Source: Cyanophora paradoxa
Lineage: Eukaryota > Glaucocystophyceae > Cyanophorales > Cyanophoraceae
Direction: 5' to 3'
NCBI GenBank assembly: GCA_004431415.1
Contig: QPMI01000496.1
Location: 558,001-622,000, forward strand
DNA length: 64,000 bases
Shown here: piece by piece, positions 46,901-61,300 of the stretch
Numbering within the stretch: position 1 is the stretch's first letter
How the letters are laid out: each line of letters opens with the position of its first letter
The notes under the pieces: generated by a model
Seen by the model: only the letters and a program-made list of their open reading frames with translations
What the model was told of the DNA's origin: nothing
Databases searched by the model: none
Position numbers and translations under genes: made by a program

Positions 46901-47512
46901 GTCGCGACGACCGCGTGCTCGAGCTCGGGAACCAGCGGCACCCCCGCTACGCAGCGCGTCCGGCGGCCCGCGGGCGCCGTCGCCAGACGGGCCCCCCCCA
47001 GCAAGCCGGTCGTGGTGGCCGGCTCGTGGAAGGGATCCGAGCTGCGCGTCTTCGTCCACAACCGCCGCAGCGGCGACGCGATCGCGACGGAGGCGAACGT
47101 CACCTGCGTGCCCGACGCGGCGGCCGCGGCCGCGGGGGCGAAGGTCCTGTCGGGCGCGGCGCCCATGAACTTCAGCATCCAGCCGCGCGTGAACTCCCGC
47201 ATCGCCGCGCCCGGCCAGTCCCTGGACGACTGGGACGCCAACCTGTACTACATGTCCCGCTCCGTCCCCCCGCACATCGTTGCCGAGTTCCTGTTCACGG
47301 ACGCGGCGCCCGACACGGCGTACACGTGCACGGCGACCGTGAGGAGCGGCGCCGGCTTCGGCGACGCGGCCGCCGTGACGGCCAGGACGCAGGCGGCGGC
47401 GTACGCGGGCCCCCCGGCCCCCCGGCCGTCCAGCATCTCCAAGAATTCGTACTGCCAATCCGCCGTCCAGTCCAACGCGGCCGCGGCCGCAAAATGCCCG
47501 GTAGTCGTTTAA
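31968..47512 (+). CDS. TIR-TIR-transmembrane-coiled coil-propeller-like receptor
   Basis: The ATG at 31968 opens MSANGNPAAHPPAAASAPPA. TIR 1 is assembled from FARGVCVAAASSLATALERH (about 32595), VWYDDDVAEMNGEIKNLARR, KEIAAAIEGCECLVVIATPG (about 32993) and CLTELEHAAWLGKRLLSF (33475-33528). TIR 2: ALDVMVSYR (34070), MEVVTRILKDRGLTV (about 34210), YWVDVSTENGILKGVQW, ASTMVVLLTP (about 34570), SIDEFEYACAQHKRVVVVEL (34783-34842). Both keep a Glu at the catalytic position. A helical part follows, then a membrane segment AIIAAVIASALLAAAIVSIV (36190-36320) and a coiled coil with ETAKALLATQAAQ-type repeats (36400-36850). DPEAALLFAMEALASAV resembles the linker before WD40 repeats in bacterial NACHT proteins. 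The rest (37130-47512) has propeller-like strands such as GGSAGGIEFYDLRTPQD and VSVSDDGAYLAIRHL. Stop at 47510. Treating it as one gene is inference; the 3.8 kb tandem block disrupts the model. Confidence 0.6.
32680..32820. repeat. C-rich tract in intron of TIR-TIR gene
   Basis: Runs of C broken by T, including an uninterrupted C run near 32788-32804. A similar tract is at 33070-33250. Both lie in introns of the TIR 1 domain. Confidence 0.7.
36655..36850 (+). repeat. Internal 17-18 residue coiled-coil repeats
   Basis: Four imperfect copies of a unit close to AQNETAKALLATQ in the stalk after the membrane segment of the TIR-TIR gene. The DNA repeats with it (GCGCAGAACGAGACCGC-like). Confidence 0.75.
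38251..42058. repeat. Tandem 3.8 kb duplication, copy 1
   Basis: Begins CGCAAGTGCCTGCTTGGCGC and continues to the point where the same sequence starts again. It covers exons and introns of the propeller-like part of the TIR-TIR gene. Compared with copy 2 it lacks one G near 39179, one near 39552 and one near 42050. Unit offset is 3807-3809 bases along its length. Confidence 0.93.
42059..45866. repeat. Tandem 3.8 kb duplication, copy 2
   Basis: Same block as copy 1. It lacks one G near 42500 and one near 44889 relative to copy 1. After its end the exon continues into unique sequence (about 45867 onward). The junction shares only about 2 bases (CG) of microhomology. Confidence 0.93.
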
Positions 47513-48349
47513 TTTAAGATACTATAGCTAGAATTCGAACTTGACTCAGCGAGATCGATCATCGTCGTCCCATATGCATAAATTCAAAGCGTGTCACGTA
47601 ATCGTAGTATAATTATATAATGCGTAAAAGTAATTATAATTGTAGAAGATTCTGAGCCCCTGTGATCATGAGTAACAGTTCTTGATCATGATCATGCATA
47701 TGAGCTCTAGGTGTTGTACGTGTACATGTAGAAATAGCTCTTAACTTCCTTTTGACGTAGAACGTATACGTAGTCGACGCCCATATTCGAATTCATATTC
47801 ACATTAATACTCATATTGAACTACGTGTCGCACTCGACCCCTTGAAAAACCTACTAACTATATAGAGTGAACAAGTACTAGTGTACGCTGTTCTCGTCGC
47901 CTTCTAGTCAGTTCTGTAGACTCTGAATTATTTACTAGTCGACAGGTGTAAACTCAGTGATACTCTAAGAAAAATTTCAACCTTCAACTATCGAAAAAGA
48001 AATCACTAACAAAGAACAGCGCAGTAATCGTACAACATGCTCATGGGAAGTACGAGGACTAACGACTAATGATTATACACCGTGGCACTGTGACACGACT
48101 AATGATTCGATGATAGATCGCATGATCATGATCCAGCCTATTAGATTCGATTTCCGCATGAGAAAGATGTGTTCGAAAACCGCGAGAAGGATATTACTAC
48201 CTACGGGGGGCTCGGCCCACCGTAGTCTCTCCTAAAAAAGATATTCTCTGCGACAGAGATTGGGACGAAAGATCTCACATGAGAGAAAGGATGTTCGACG
48301 CCCCCCCATGACAGAGACTAAAAGACTCGCTCGGTTGAAACACGACAGC
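47513..48349. other. Intergenic AT-rich region, no gene seen
   Basis: Between convergent genes. It holds many TGATCATGATCA-type palindromes (47665-47700 and 48115-48135), TATAATTATA boxes and a GGGGGG near 48205. It probably includes the polyadenylation regions of both flanking genes. Confidence 0.55.
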
Positions 48350-51185
<2,836 letters not shown>

Positions 51186-52399
51186 GGCGCTGGACGTCGA
51201 ACTCTACGTAAACGCGGCGGGAGCTGGACGCTGGGAGGTTTGAACGCCGGCGCTCGCTTATAATTAGTCGACGTCTGCAACGGCACGCGTACGGGACTCT
51301 GCTCTAGTTCTGGGCGCGCGTGCTCAAAGCCGCGTCAAGGTTAGGAGCTGTGTTATCGGGAAGCTTCGTGAGGAGGGGAAAGTGATGCCTCGGATGGCGG
51401 CTGCGGTTGTCTTGAGATGCTCGGCGCGCGGAGTGCTAGCTATAGCTAGCTAGCGCGCGCAGTTGCTGATGTGGCGGATAGGTCGTACCGGGTGCGAATG
51501 CTTCGACTGCGCGTCCGCGTGTGCGGCGCAGCGGCGGGCGGATGCGCGCACGAGCCTCCGACCGCCAGCGCGAGTCGCTCCCTTCAAACACGTAACCGCT
51601 GGCGGGGGGGTACTTTAGCGCGATTCAAATTTTTTAATGACCTGATTAAAAAGTTCCTATTCGCGAGCTGCTCTAATTATAGCAGCGGGCCGGGAAACTT
51701 GAGAATCAAAGCACGTGTCGATCACCCGCACGATGGGCCACATGTACATCAGGATCGGAATCATCGGTTATATCGATCAATTTCAGATCAAACTTGCATT
51801 TCAAATTTAGACACTTTTCGGGGAACTTCGGTCCGATATCGATTTCGCATATGCACATGCATACGCATACGGGGCGCCGGGCCCGCGGCGGCCCCGCGCG
51901 GCCGGGGGCCCGCGCGCCGCCGACGGGCCCGCCGCCGCGCCGCGCGCCGGCCGGGGCCCGGCCGGGGCGGCATGCGCACTGCCGCGGCAGGCTCCGGCAG
52001 CTGCAGCCTGCAGGCTGCGGCTGCAGCTGCAGCCTGCAGGCCCGCGGCCCTTTGACCGCGGGGGCCGGGGGCCGGGGCCGGCCCGCGGCCGCGGCACGCA
52101 CTGCGGCAACGTTAACCATCCCCCCCACCGGACCCCCTAGGACCTTATAAAGCTTAAAGCTTGCAATATTAATTGAGCTCGTGATTGATATCGCGATCGG
52201 AAGCCCGCGGGCCGCGCGCGCCGCCGTGCATCATGACCGCCGTGCTGATCATCGTGCGATCGGACCTTCGAATTCGAAATGCGAATTCGAACCATGATCA
52301 TGATAATATCGATAAGTGAAATTAACTGCAAGCAAGCCATACCTACCTACCGTAACCTATATACTCTGCAGATTCTAAGAAGAACGGCCCCCGTGACAG
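51186..52399. other. Intergenic region rich in palindromes
   Basis: No gene seen. Notable strings are GCTAGCTATAGCTAGC (51437-51452) and a dense PstI/Sbf-like CTGCAG-CCTGCAG cluster at 52000-52040. It contains the upstream region of the protease and the 3' flank of the channel. Confidence 0.5.
52000..52042. repeat. CTGCAG/CCTGCAGG palindrome cluster
   Basis: Six or so overlapping copies of the CTGCAG core, several extended to CCTGCAGG or GCTGCAGC. Palindromic as a whole. Confidence 0.75.
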
Positions 52400-55300
52400 T
52401 CAGTGCCGCCCCCCCCGCCGCCCCCCAGATCTGCCGGCGTCCCGCTCGGCGCCGGACCCGTGGCCCGACGCCGACCCCGCCGGCGACTCGTGGCGGGGCG
52501 CATGCCCCGAGCCGTGGCCCGAGCCCCCCGCTCCCGACGACATGTGCTCGTGCCCCGCAGCCGGCTTCGACGCAGCGTTGCTGTGCCTGCTGCCGTGGCG
52601 GTCCAGACCCGCGCCAGCGCTCCGTTCCTTGCCGCTGCTGTGCTTGCTGTCGAGCCGGTGCATGCTGCCGTGCCTGCTGTCGTGCTGGTCCGACTCGCCG
52701 CCCTTCTCCTTGTTGCTGTGCTTGCTGTCGAGCCGGTGCATGACCCTGCTGCCGTGCCTGCTGTCGTGCCGGTCTGACTCCCCACCCTTCTCCTTGTTGC
52801 TGTGCTTGCTGTCGAGCCGGTGCATGACCCTGCTGCCGTGCCTGCTGTCGTGCTGGTCCGACTCGCCGCCCTTCTCCTTGTTGCTGTGCTTGCTGTCGAG
52901 CCGGTGCATCACCTTGCGGCTGCCGTGGCGCTCGAGGTCACCGCCCCTCTCGTTCGAGCTGTGGCGGCTCTCGTGCCTGCTCTCCTGTCGCACGCTGCCG
53001 TGCCGCGAGAGCCCCGCCTTGATCTTCTCCTTCTCCTTCTCGGCCGCCTCTTCCTGGAGCCTCAGCTGCTCCGCCCGCCGCGCCGCGACCGCCCGCGGGC
53101 CCTCCTCGCCCGCCACCACCGCCGCCGGGAGGCCCGCCACGATCGCCCAGATGGGCGCGTACCCCGCCCCGTCTCCGTCGCCCCCGGCGTCGCCGTCCGC
53201 CGGCGCGACGCGGGCCGCCAGCCGCGCCGCGAAGCCCCTCGCGTCCTCCTCCTCCTCCGCGGAGACCAGGGGTACCACCGTGTCCGGGTCCGGGATGGGT
53301 ACTGGGGCCGCGCCCGCCGTACTCGTACCCGGGTCCCGGGAGGGGGCGCGGCCCGTGCGGCCCCCGCCCTCGTCCCAGAAGACGGCGGCGGGCTGCCCCT
53401 CGGGCATCCCCCGCTCCGGCCGCATCTTCATCACGTGCAGGAAGGCCCGCACACGCACCACCCGCGCCCGCTGCGCCGCTCCGGTGAGACGAGAAGGGGG
53501 GGGGGGGGGGGGGGGGGGGGAGGAAAGAGGGTGCGGGTACCATGGCGTGGCCCCAGAGGAAGGACTGCACGACGGACGCGGCGACGGCGCGGTGCAGGAG
53601 CCCCGTACCCTCCCGCCGCGCCTCCCCCTCCCGCCCCGCCGCGCATCTGCCGGAGCGTGAGCGAAGGGAACGAGGGCGCCTCAGGGGGGGGGAAGGGGAA
53701 GGGGGGTACCGCTCGAGGTACGAGTCCCGCAGGGCGCGGGCGGCCGCGTGGTGCTCCCTCAGCCCCGCGTGCCGCCGCGTCGCGAGGCGCTCGAGCTGTT
53801 CGACGTACCCCCAGACCGCCGCGGTCAGCGCGAGGGCAAGGGGCCCGCGAACGAAAAGAGGCGCGCCTGGCGTCGGATGTGCGGAGGGAGCTCTACCCCC
53901 CGCGTCCGGTACACCTGCGGAAGCGCGGGGTTGAGAGCCGATCACGCGGGGGTACGCGGATCCGGCGGGGTTACGGGGCGCACGCGGCGGACGAGCGCGT
54001 TCAGCACGTCGGCGTAGTGGACGCGCGCGTTCGCCACGGGTACGCCCTGCGTCCGGGGGGTACCGCTTCAGCACCCAGGTGGAAGGGGGCTACGGCGTTT
54101 TCGGACACCTTGAGCTCTCGGCAGAGCTCGATGGCGGTGGGGAGGCGGTCCGGCGGGGGCCGGGCGCCCTTCCTCCGCCGCTCGGGGCGTGACGTCATCC
54201 CCAGCGAGGCCAGCAGGCGCCGTACCCCCCATCCCGCCTGCGCCCCCGCCGCTCAGGAGAAGTGTCGGGGGGCGGGGAGTCGAGGGGGTACACGCGCCGA
54301 GATGAACCCGGTGGCGCGGGGGTCCAGCCGCTCCCACGCCGCAGCGAAGCGCTGCAGCTCCGCCTCCTGCGGCGAATCGTTTGTATCCCTCCTCGACTCC
54401 TTCCCCCTAAAAAAAATTTAAATCCGCGTACCCGTATGAGGTACTCGTCGCGGGCGGCGATGCGCTCGAAAGAATCTCTCACGACGGCGACGAAGAGGTT
54501 GTTCCCTGGGAGGGGGGGGGAGGAGGGGGGGAAGAAGGGAGGGGGGTACGGGCTCGCTTCGGCGCCGGATGGGGGGGGGGGGGAACGGAGGGGACGGAGG
54601 GCGCCGCACCCAGGAAGTAGGTTAAGAAGAAGAAGGAGACGAAGAAGACGGGCGCCGCCACGAACGTCCCGCAGTCCTGCCGGCCCCCGGCGCTCAGCGG
54701 CGGGGCAGGGCGGGGGGCGGGGGGCGCGGGGCGCTCGCCTCGTAGGGGACGCCGGGCGTGCAGCCGCTCTCGGGCTGCCGCATGTAGTCCCACCTGAAGA
54801 AAGGGAGGGGCGGTGAGAGGAGGAGGAAGGGGGGGGAGGGGGGGGCCGAGGCTGACATGAGGGTGTCCCAGTTCTCGCCCGTGGTCATGCGGAAGAGGGA
54901 GACGAGGGCGCGCGGGAAGCGCTGGAAGTTGATGTCGCTCCGCGCCTGCCGAGTCCGAGTCCGAGGATTCAGAGGGGGCGGCGGCCGGGGCCGAGAGCGG
55001 CGGGGCGCGGAGGGGTGGTCGCACCGTGGTCGCCCCCTCGAGCATCACGTACTGGAACTGCGGGTTGGGGGGGAGGGAGGGGGGAGGGGCGGCCTCAGAG
55101 GGCCGGCGGGCGCGGGAGCCAGGCAGCGAGAGGGGGCGGCGCGCCTGCCAGACGCCGATGATGCCGTAGATGTAGATGACGAGGACGAGCAGGAGCCCGA
55201 TCGAGCCCAGCGCGGGGAGGCACTGGGGTCCCGCCGTGGGGTCAGGCCCTTGAGCCGGGGCGCGGACGGGCGGGAGGGAGGCAGGGGGGCTAGCGAGCTC

Positions 55301-58300
55301 TCGCTTCGGATGGAAAAAGAGAGAGAAAGGGAGAGAGGGGGGTACGGACGTCGAGGACGGTGACGAAGATGAGCTGGACGCCCTTGAAGAGCCGGGCGAG
55401 GCGCAGGATACGGATGACGCGCAGCAGCCGCAGGCCCCGCATGAAGTTGGGGCCTGCGGGGGGGTCAGAGGGGGTCAGAGGGGTGGGGAGCGGGCGAGGG
55501 CGGGCGCGGCACCGATGTTGGAGTTGAGGGCGGCGACGGCGAGGCCGAGGAGGCCGGCGAGCGTCGCCGCCCCGTCCAGCAGGTTCCACGCCGACGCCGC
55601 GTACAGCCGCGGCCCTGCGCGACGCCGCGGCGTGTCGGATCGGATCGGATCGCATCGGATGGACGCGAGGCCTAGCTCTAGATGGGGCGGGGCAAGACTG
55701 TTATCTTAAACTCGAGTTTTATGTGGTCGGGCGCCCGGATCGGATTTACGCGAGGTCTAGCTAGCGGGGGCTTCTTGAGTTTTTATATGGTCGGGCGCCC
55801 GGATGGGATGGACGCGAGGCCTAGGTCTCGGTCTAGCCAGGCCCGGACGGGGCGCGCGCGCGCACCGAGGCCGGCGAGCTTGACGGCCATCTCGGCGAGG
55901 AAGAGCACCGCGAAGAAGACGTTCACCTTCCTGCGGGGGGTTGGGAGGGGGGGGGTGGGGGGGGGTGGGGGAGGTGGGGGGGGGGGGGGGTGGAGTCGCA
56001 CTCCATGGCGGCGTCCGTCGAGGCCGGCCGCGGGTTCCGCTGCGGGGCGCGGGCGCGGGGCGTCAGCAGCCGACGCGGGAGGGGCCCGCCTCGATCGCCG
56101 CTCCCCTGTCTCCTATCTCGCAATGTCTTCTATCTTCTATTTTCTATCTGCTTTTTTAAGCCCCTCCTATTTTCTATCTCCTGTCTCCTATCTTTCGATG
56201 TCTTGTTTCACTTCTATCGTACCTGGGCGGCGAGGAGGACGACGTTGGCGAAGATGGCGGCCATCACCAGCGGGTCGAACCACGCGTGGTGCGCCTGCCC
56301 GAGGAGGAGGAGGAGAGTCAGGAGGGGCGGGGGGGAGGCGGGGAAGCGGGCGGGGGGAGGGGGCGCGCGATGTCCCAGCAGTAGCGGCGGACGGGGTTCG
56401 TGGGCGGCCGCAGCCGCGCCCGCAGCCGCCTGCTCACGCCTGCGCGCCCAACCTCAACCAGAAGAAAGTGAAGAAGAATCGAATAAGAGGCAACAAGGGC
56501 CGCGCGCACCGGTGGCGACGACGTCGCGGCACTCGCGCTGCGGCTTGGAGAGGAGCCCTGCGCAGCAAGGCTCAGCAAGGCTTCTCAGCACGGTTAGGGG
56601 GGCGTGAGAGCGGTGGGGCGAGCGCGCCGGTCTCGTCGGTGGCCTCCTCCTCGTCGGACTGGCGCGAGCGCTGGAAAAAGAAGACCAGCACGCCGATGAT
56701 CTGCGGCGGGGCCGGGCGGGGCGGGGGCGTCCGGCGTTCAGCGCCCGCCCCGCCCTCCCTCCGACGCCCTAACCGATCCCCAGCTAGCTACTCCATGCCC
56801 TCTTATCGCCCCCTTATCCCCGCGCTCTCTCTCTCGACCCTGCTCGCTCTCCCGCGCACCATGGCCATCCCCGTGTAGAGCCCGGCGTAGAGAAAGGCGT
56901 GGTAGAACCACGCGTAGTGCCACGACGCGTCGGGCCGGATCCCCTGCCGGGCGGGCGAGAGGGGGGCGGGCGGGAGGGGTCAGGGCGGCGGTCCGCTTCT
57001 CCTCGCTTCTTCTTCTCGGTTTACATACCTGGTCCACGCCGACGGTGGCCTGGGCCCAGTGCATGTACTGCCGCCCGGCCGCCCCGTCAGCCCCGCCCCT
57101 CGACGTCGCACGAGGGCGGGGGGCGCACGAGGTTCCACTGCTCGAGGGAGACGACCTCGAAGAGGTGCAGCATCCTGCGCCGCCCACGGAGTCGGCCTCG
57201 TCGTCGGCGTCGTTGTCGTAGGCGGGTGCCCGTAGCTAGCTAGGCCTGGGCCTGGGCCCCCCTCTACCTTCTTCTTCTTCTACCCCGCGCCCCTGCCCTG
57301 CCCCCGCCGGGGCCCCGTGCGCGCGCACGCCATGAGGAAGGTGTCGAGGTTCTGCCAGTAGAAGACGCGCCGCCACTCCCGCGCCCGCGCCACGCCCCGC
57401 CCGTCCGTGAACGACCCCACGCACTCCGACTGCGGGGGAGGCTCAGTGGCCGAAGCGGGGAGAAGGGCGGCCTGGCGCACGCGGAGGAGAACGGAGGGGT
57501 CGCTGCAGTGCCAGAGCTTGCCCCCCAGCAGCCGCACCCCTGCGCGAGGCAGGCGCGATGACGAGGAGCGAGGCAGGCGCGATGGCTTCGTTCCCACCGA
57601 TGATGGCGAAGGCGGAGAAGAGGAGCCAGTTGATGGCGATGACGCGGAGGAGGATGGGCCCTCCCCGCCGCGCCATCGCCAGCAGCGCCCGCATCGTCCG
57701 CAGCTAAGAGAGAGATCAGATCAGATCAGATCAGATCCGATCCGATCAGACCCGGAGGAGGAGGCGGAAGAGCATGAGGGAGCGGGCGGCGCGGATGGCG
57801 CGGAGCGTCTTGTTCTGCGGCAGCAGCCCGAAATCCGCCGCCACGCTGCGGGGAGAGGAGGGGCGCCCTCAGCAGGGGGCCCAAGGGGAGCAGCGGAGGG
57901 AGGAGAGAGGGAGGTGCAAGCAAGCGCCGAGCCCCTCCCGAGCCCCCCCTAGTTCCGGCGCCCCCCTAGCCCGCCCCGTCAGAGGGGGGGCGCAAGGGGG
58001 GCAGCGGAGGAGGGGGGAATCCCGTCGATCCCGGGTGCAGGCCCCTCCAGGCGCCTCCCGAGCCCATCCATCTAATTCCAGCCTCTCCCAGCCCTTCTAA
58101 CGCCGGCCCCTCCCGAGCCCGTCCTCCCGAGCATCTACCCTCCGCCCTACCCGAGCCCAACCATCTAGTTCCGGCGCCCCCCTAGCCCGTCCGTCTGATC
58201 TAATCCACCCGATTCGAGTCTCCATCCCCCCTTTTCTTCTCTTATCGGACCTGGCGAAGGAGGTGATGACGACGGCGGCGTCGAGGAGGTTGACGGGGTT

Positions 58301-61300
58301 CCGCAGGTACGAGCGCCGCCCCAGCACGAACCCCTTCGCCACCACCTTCACCACCATCTGCGGGGGGGCGGGGGCCGGGGGGAGGTGAGCGAGGCGCCCG
58401 GGGCGCGCGGGGAGATCGCCCTCGTCCCCCCCCCCCCCCCCGAGCGAGGCTCGCTCCCCCGGCCGCCTCCCCCCGGCAGCGGCCACCTCCCCCCCCCTCC
58501 CTTCCCTCGCTTGGGCCGGCGCACTAGGCCCGCTGCGGGGCGGGGCGGGGCGGGGCGGGGCGGGGCGGGGCGGCGGGGCGCGCCTCGAGGAGGAAGAAGA
58601 CGGCGAATCCGACGTTGAAGCGGTCGATCGCGACGTAGTGCCGGTCGGGGTACGTCGCCTCGAACGCCAGCAGCCCTGGGGCGAGGGGCGACGGGTGGGC
58701 GGGTGGGGCGGGAGGGGCGGGCAGGGAGGGCGAGAGGGAGGGCGGACCTGCGTTGATTACGATCTGCGGGGGCAAGGGGGCAAGCAAGCGAGGGCCGGGC
58801 GGGGTGAGGCGGGGCCCGCGGCGCAGGCGGGGCAGGCGAGGCCGGGGCCCAGGCGCGCGCACCGCGACCTGGACCGCCACCACGAAGTAGCGGTGGTGCA
58901 TGATCCTGCGGGGCGCGAGGGGCGTCGGCGGGAAGGAGGCGAGGCGAGAGGGAAGAGGGGCGGCGGGCGGGCGCGCCTGCGGGCGAGGGCGCGGGCTCTG
59001 TCTTCCTTCTCCCAGATGAAGCAGCTGCGCGAGTCCTCGCCGGTGAAGGGCCGCAGCGCGGGGAGCACCGCGCCCCGCCACCAGTCGGCGATCGCGGCGA
59101 GCCACGCCAGCCAGCGGCTGCGGCGCACGGCCAGGGCGATCCGCTGGGCCACGGGCCGCTGCTGCGCGGCGGCGAGCCCCGCGGCGAGCCCGGCCGCGCG
59201 CCAGCGGCCGGCGCCCCCGCGGGCGGTGAGGAGGCCCGTGCCGCGGGCGGTGAGGAGGCCCTTGCCGCCGGCGAGGGCGAGCGCGGCGCGCCGGGCGACC
59301 GCCGCGTCGTCGTCGGCGGCGGCGTCGGCGACGGCCGCGGAGGGCGCGAAGACGACAGAGGCGGCGCTGCCGCCCGCGGCGGAGGCGAAGGCGGCGCGGA
59401 TCGCGGCGCGCTCGGGCCCCGCCAGGCTGCTCTTCCGGCCGGCCGCCGCGTGGCCGGCGGGGCGGGGGCGGCGGCGGCGGGGGCGGGGCGCTGGAGTGGG
59501 GCGGGGAGGAGAGGACGTGCTTCAGGAGGGGGGAGGCCCCGAGGGGGGCGAGGCCGGCCCGAGGGGCGGCGGGCGCCGCATTGGGGGCGACTTGGAGCGG
59601 GACACCCCGGCGGCGGCGGCGCCCGGGGGGGCGCGGGAGGGGGGAGAGAGCGACCGCGAGGCGTGGCGGGGCGGCCTCGCGGCCGGGGCGGGGGCGGAGG
59701 CCGCGGGGGGTAGGGGCTCGGCGGGGGAGGGCGGCCCGGAGGGGGGTAGGAGCATCGCCTCGAGGCGGCGGGAGGCCTCGGTGAGGGGTACGGGGGGCGA
59801 CAGGCCCAGCATCGCGGAGAGGCGGCGGAACCCGTCCCCGTCCCCCGCGTCTCGCTCCCCCGGGGGGGTGAGGAACGTCGGGTCGCTGCCCGTACCCGTC
59901 CGGTCCGTGGAAGCCTGCGAGGGGGCCGCGCTGCCGTGCAGCATCCGGGAGCGCCGGGGGGGTACGGGGCCCGCCGGGGCCGCGTGCTCCCCCGCCAGGT
60001 CCAGGTCCAGGGCGCCCACGAGGCCGGCCCCCCGCTTCTCCTTCTCCCCCTCCCGCTCGGGGGGTACGACGTACTTGGCGGCGGCCCCGCCGGGCCGGGC
60101 GGGCGGGCCGGGGCCCGGGCCGGGGCCGGGGCCGGGGCCGGCGCGGCCGCCGGGATCTCCACGAGGGGTGCCACCTTCCCGCCGCCCCTGCGCCACCCGG
60201 GCCCGGGGCCAGGGCCTGCGCGGGCCCGCCGCGTAAGCCGGGGCCGAGGCCGCGCGCGGCTTCCTTCTTTCTTTGGGGCGTGGACGCCCGCGCACCGGCG
60301 GCCTTCTCGGCGGCGTCGAGGACGGCCGAGGGCGGCGCCGAGGGCTTCGACTCCTCGGAGACGGCCGCCGAGCCCTGCCGCGAAGCGGCCCGCGAGCCGC
60401 CCCGCGAGTCGCCCATGTCCATGTACCCCGCCTCGCTGACGGCCCCGCCGGCCCCCTCCGACCCGTGCGCCGAGGCGCCCCCTGCGGACGAGGCGCGGAG
60501 CAAGTGAGAGGAGGAGGAGGAGGAGGAGGAGACTCCGAAGAGCGGACCGAAGAGCTCGGCGGCGAGGGACTTGGAGTGGAGGGCGACCTCGAGGTTCGCG
60601 CAGACGTTCAGGATCACGATCGTCTGCCACATGCTGCGCGGGGGAGGTGGAGCGAGGGGGAGGGGGAGGGGGAGCGCGTGAGCCGCCCGGCCAGCAAGCC
60701 GCTGAGGGGCGGGGCGCACTTGAGCATGACGTAGAGGCCGATGACGATGACGAGGATGAAGTAGAGGGAGGCGGCGCCGCCCACCGCCCGCATCCCGTCT
60801 GCGCGCGCGGCGTCGAACAGGGCGGAGCAGGAGGAGAAGAAGATGGAGAAGAGGAGGGGAGCGGCGGGAAGGGGCGGGGCGGGGCGGGGCGGGGCGGGGC
60901 GGGGCGGGGCGGGGCGGGCGGGCGCTCGCAACCTAAAGCTCTAAAGCTTCTTCTAGTGGAGCGGTTCTCTTGTGCTCCGCGGCTAAGGCTTCTAGTGGGG
61001 CGGCAGTCTAGAGCCTCCAGCGGGGCGGGGCGGGGCGGGGCGGGGGCGCACCGAAGAGGACGTCGTTCCAGGCGTCGGCGGTCATCACCTGCAGCACCAC
61101 CTGCGCGCACGCAAGAGAAGAAGCCGGTCAGCTGAGCGGGGGCGGGGGCGGGGGCTCGCGGGGGCGGGCTCGCGGGCCTGGTAGGAGGCGAAGAGGGAGT
61201 GGAAGTTGTAGGGGCGGGGGGCCTCCGCCACGCCCGGCAGCCGCGACCACTCGCACGACGCCTCGAAGACGCAGCTCCCCGCGAAGATCTGAGAGCGGGA

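Noticed and set aside
58348-61110. A 920-residue open frame (and similar long plus-strand frames at 58638-60236)
   Set aside because: It runs across introns and low-complexity GC-rich DNA in frames other than the channel exons. High GC removes stop codons; there are no family motifs outside the spliced channel.
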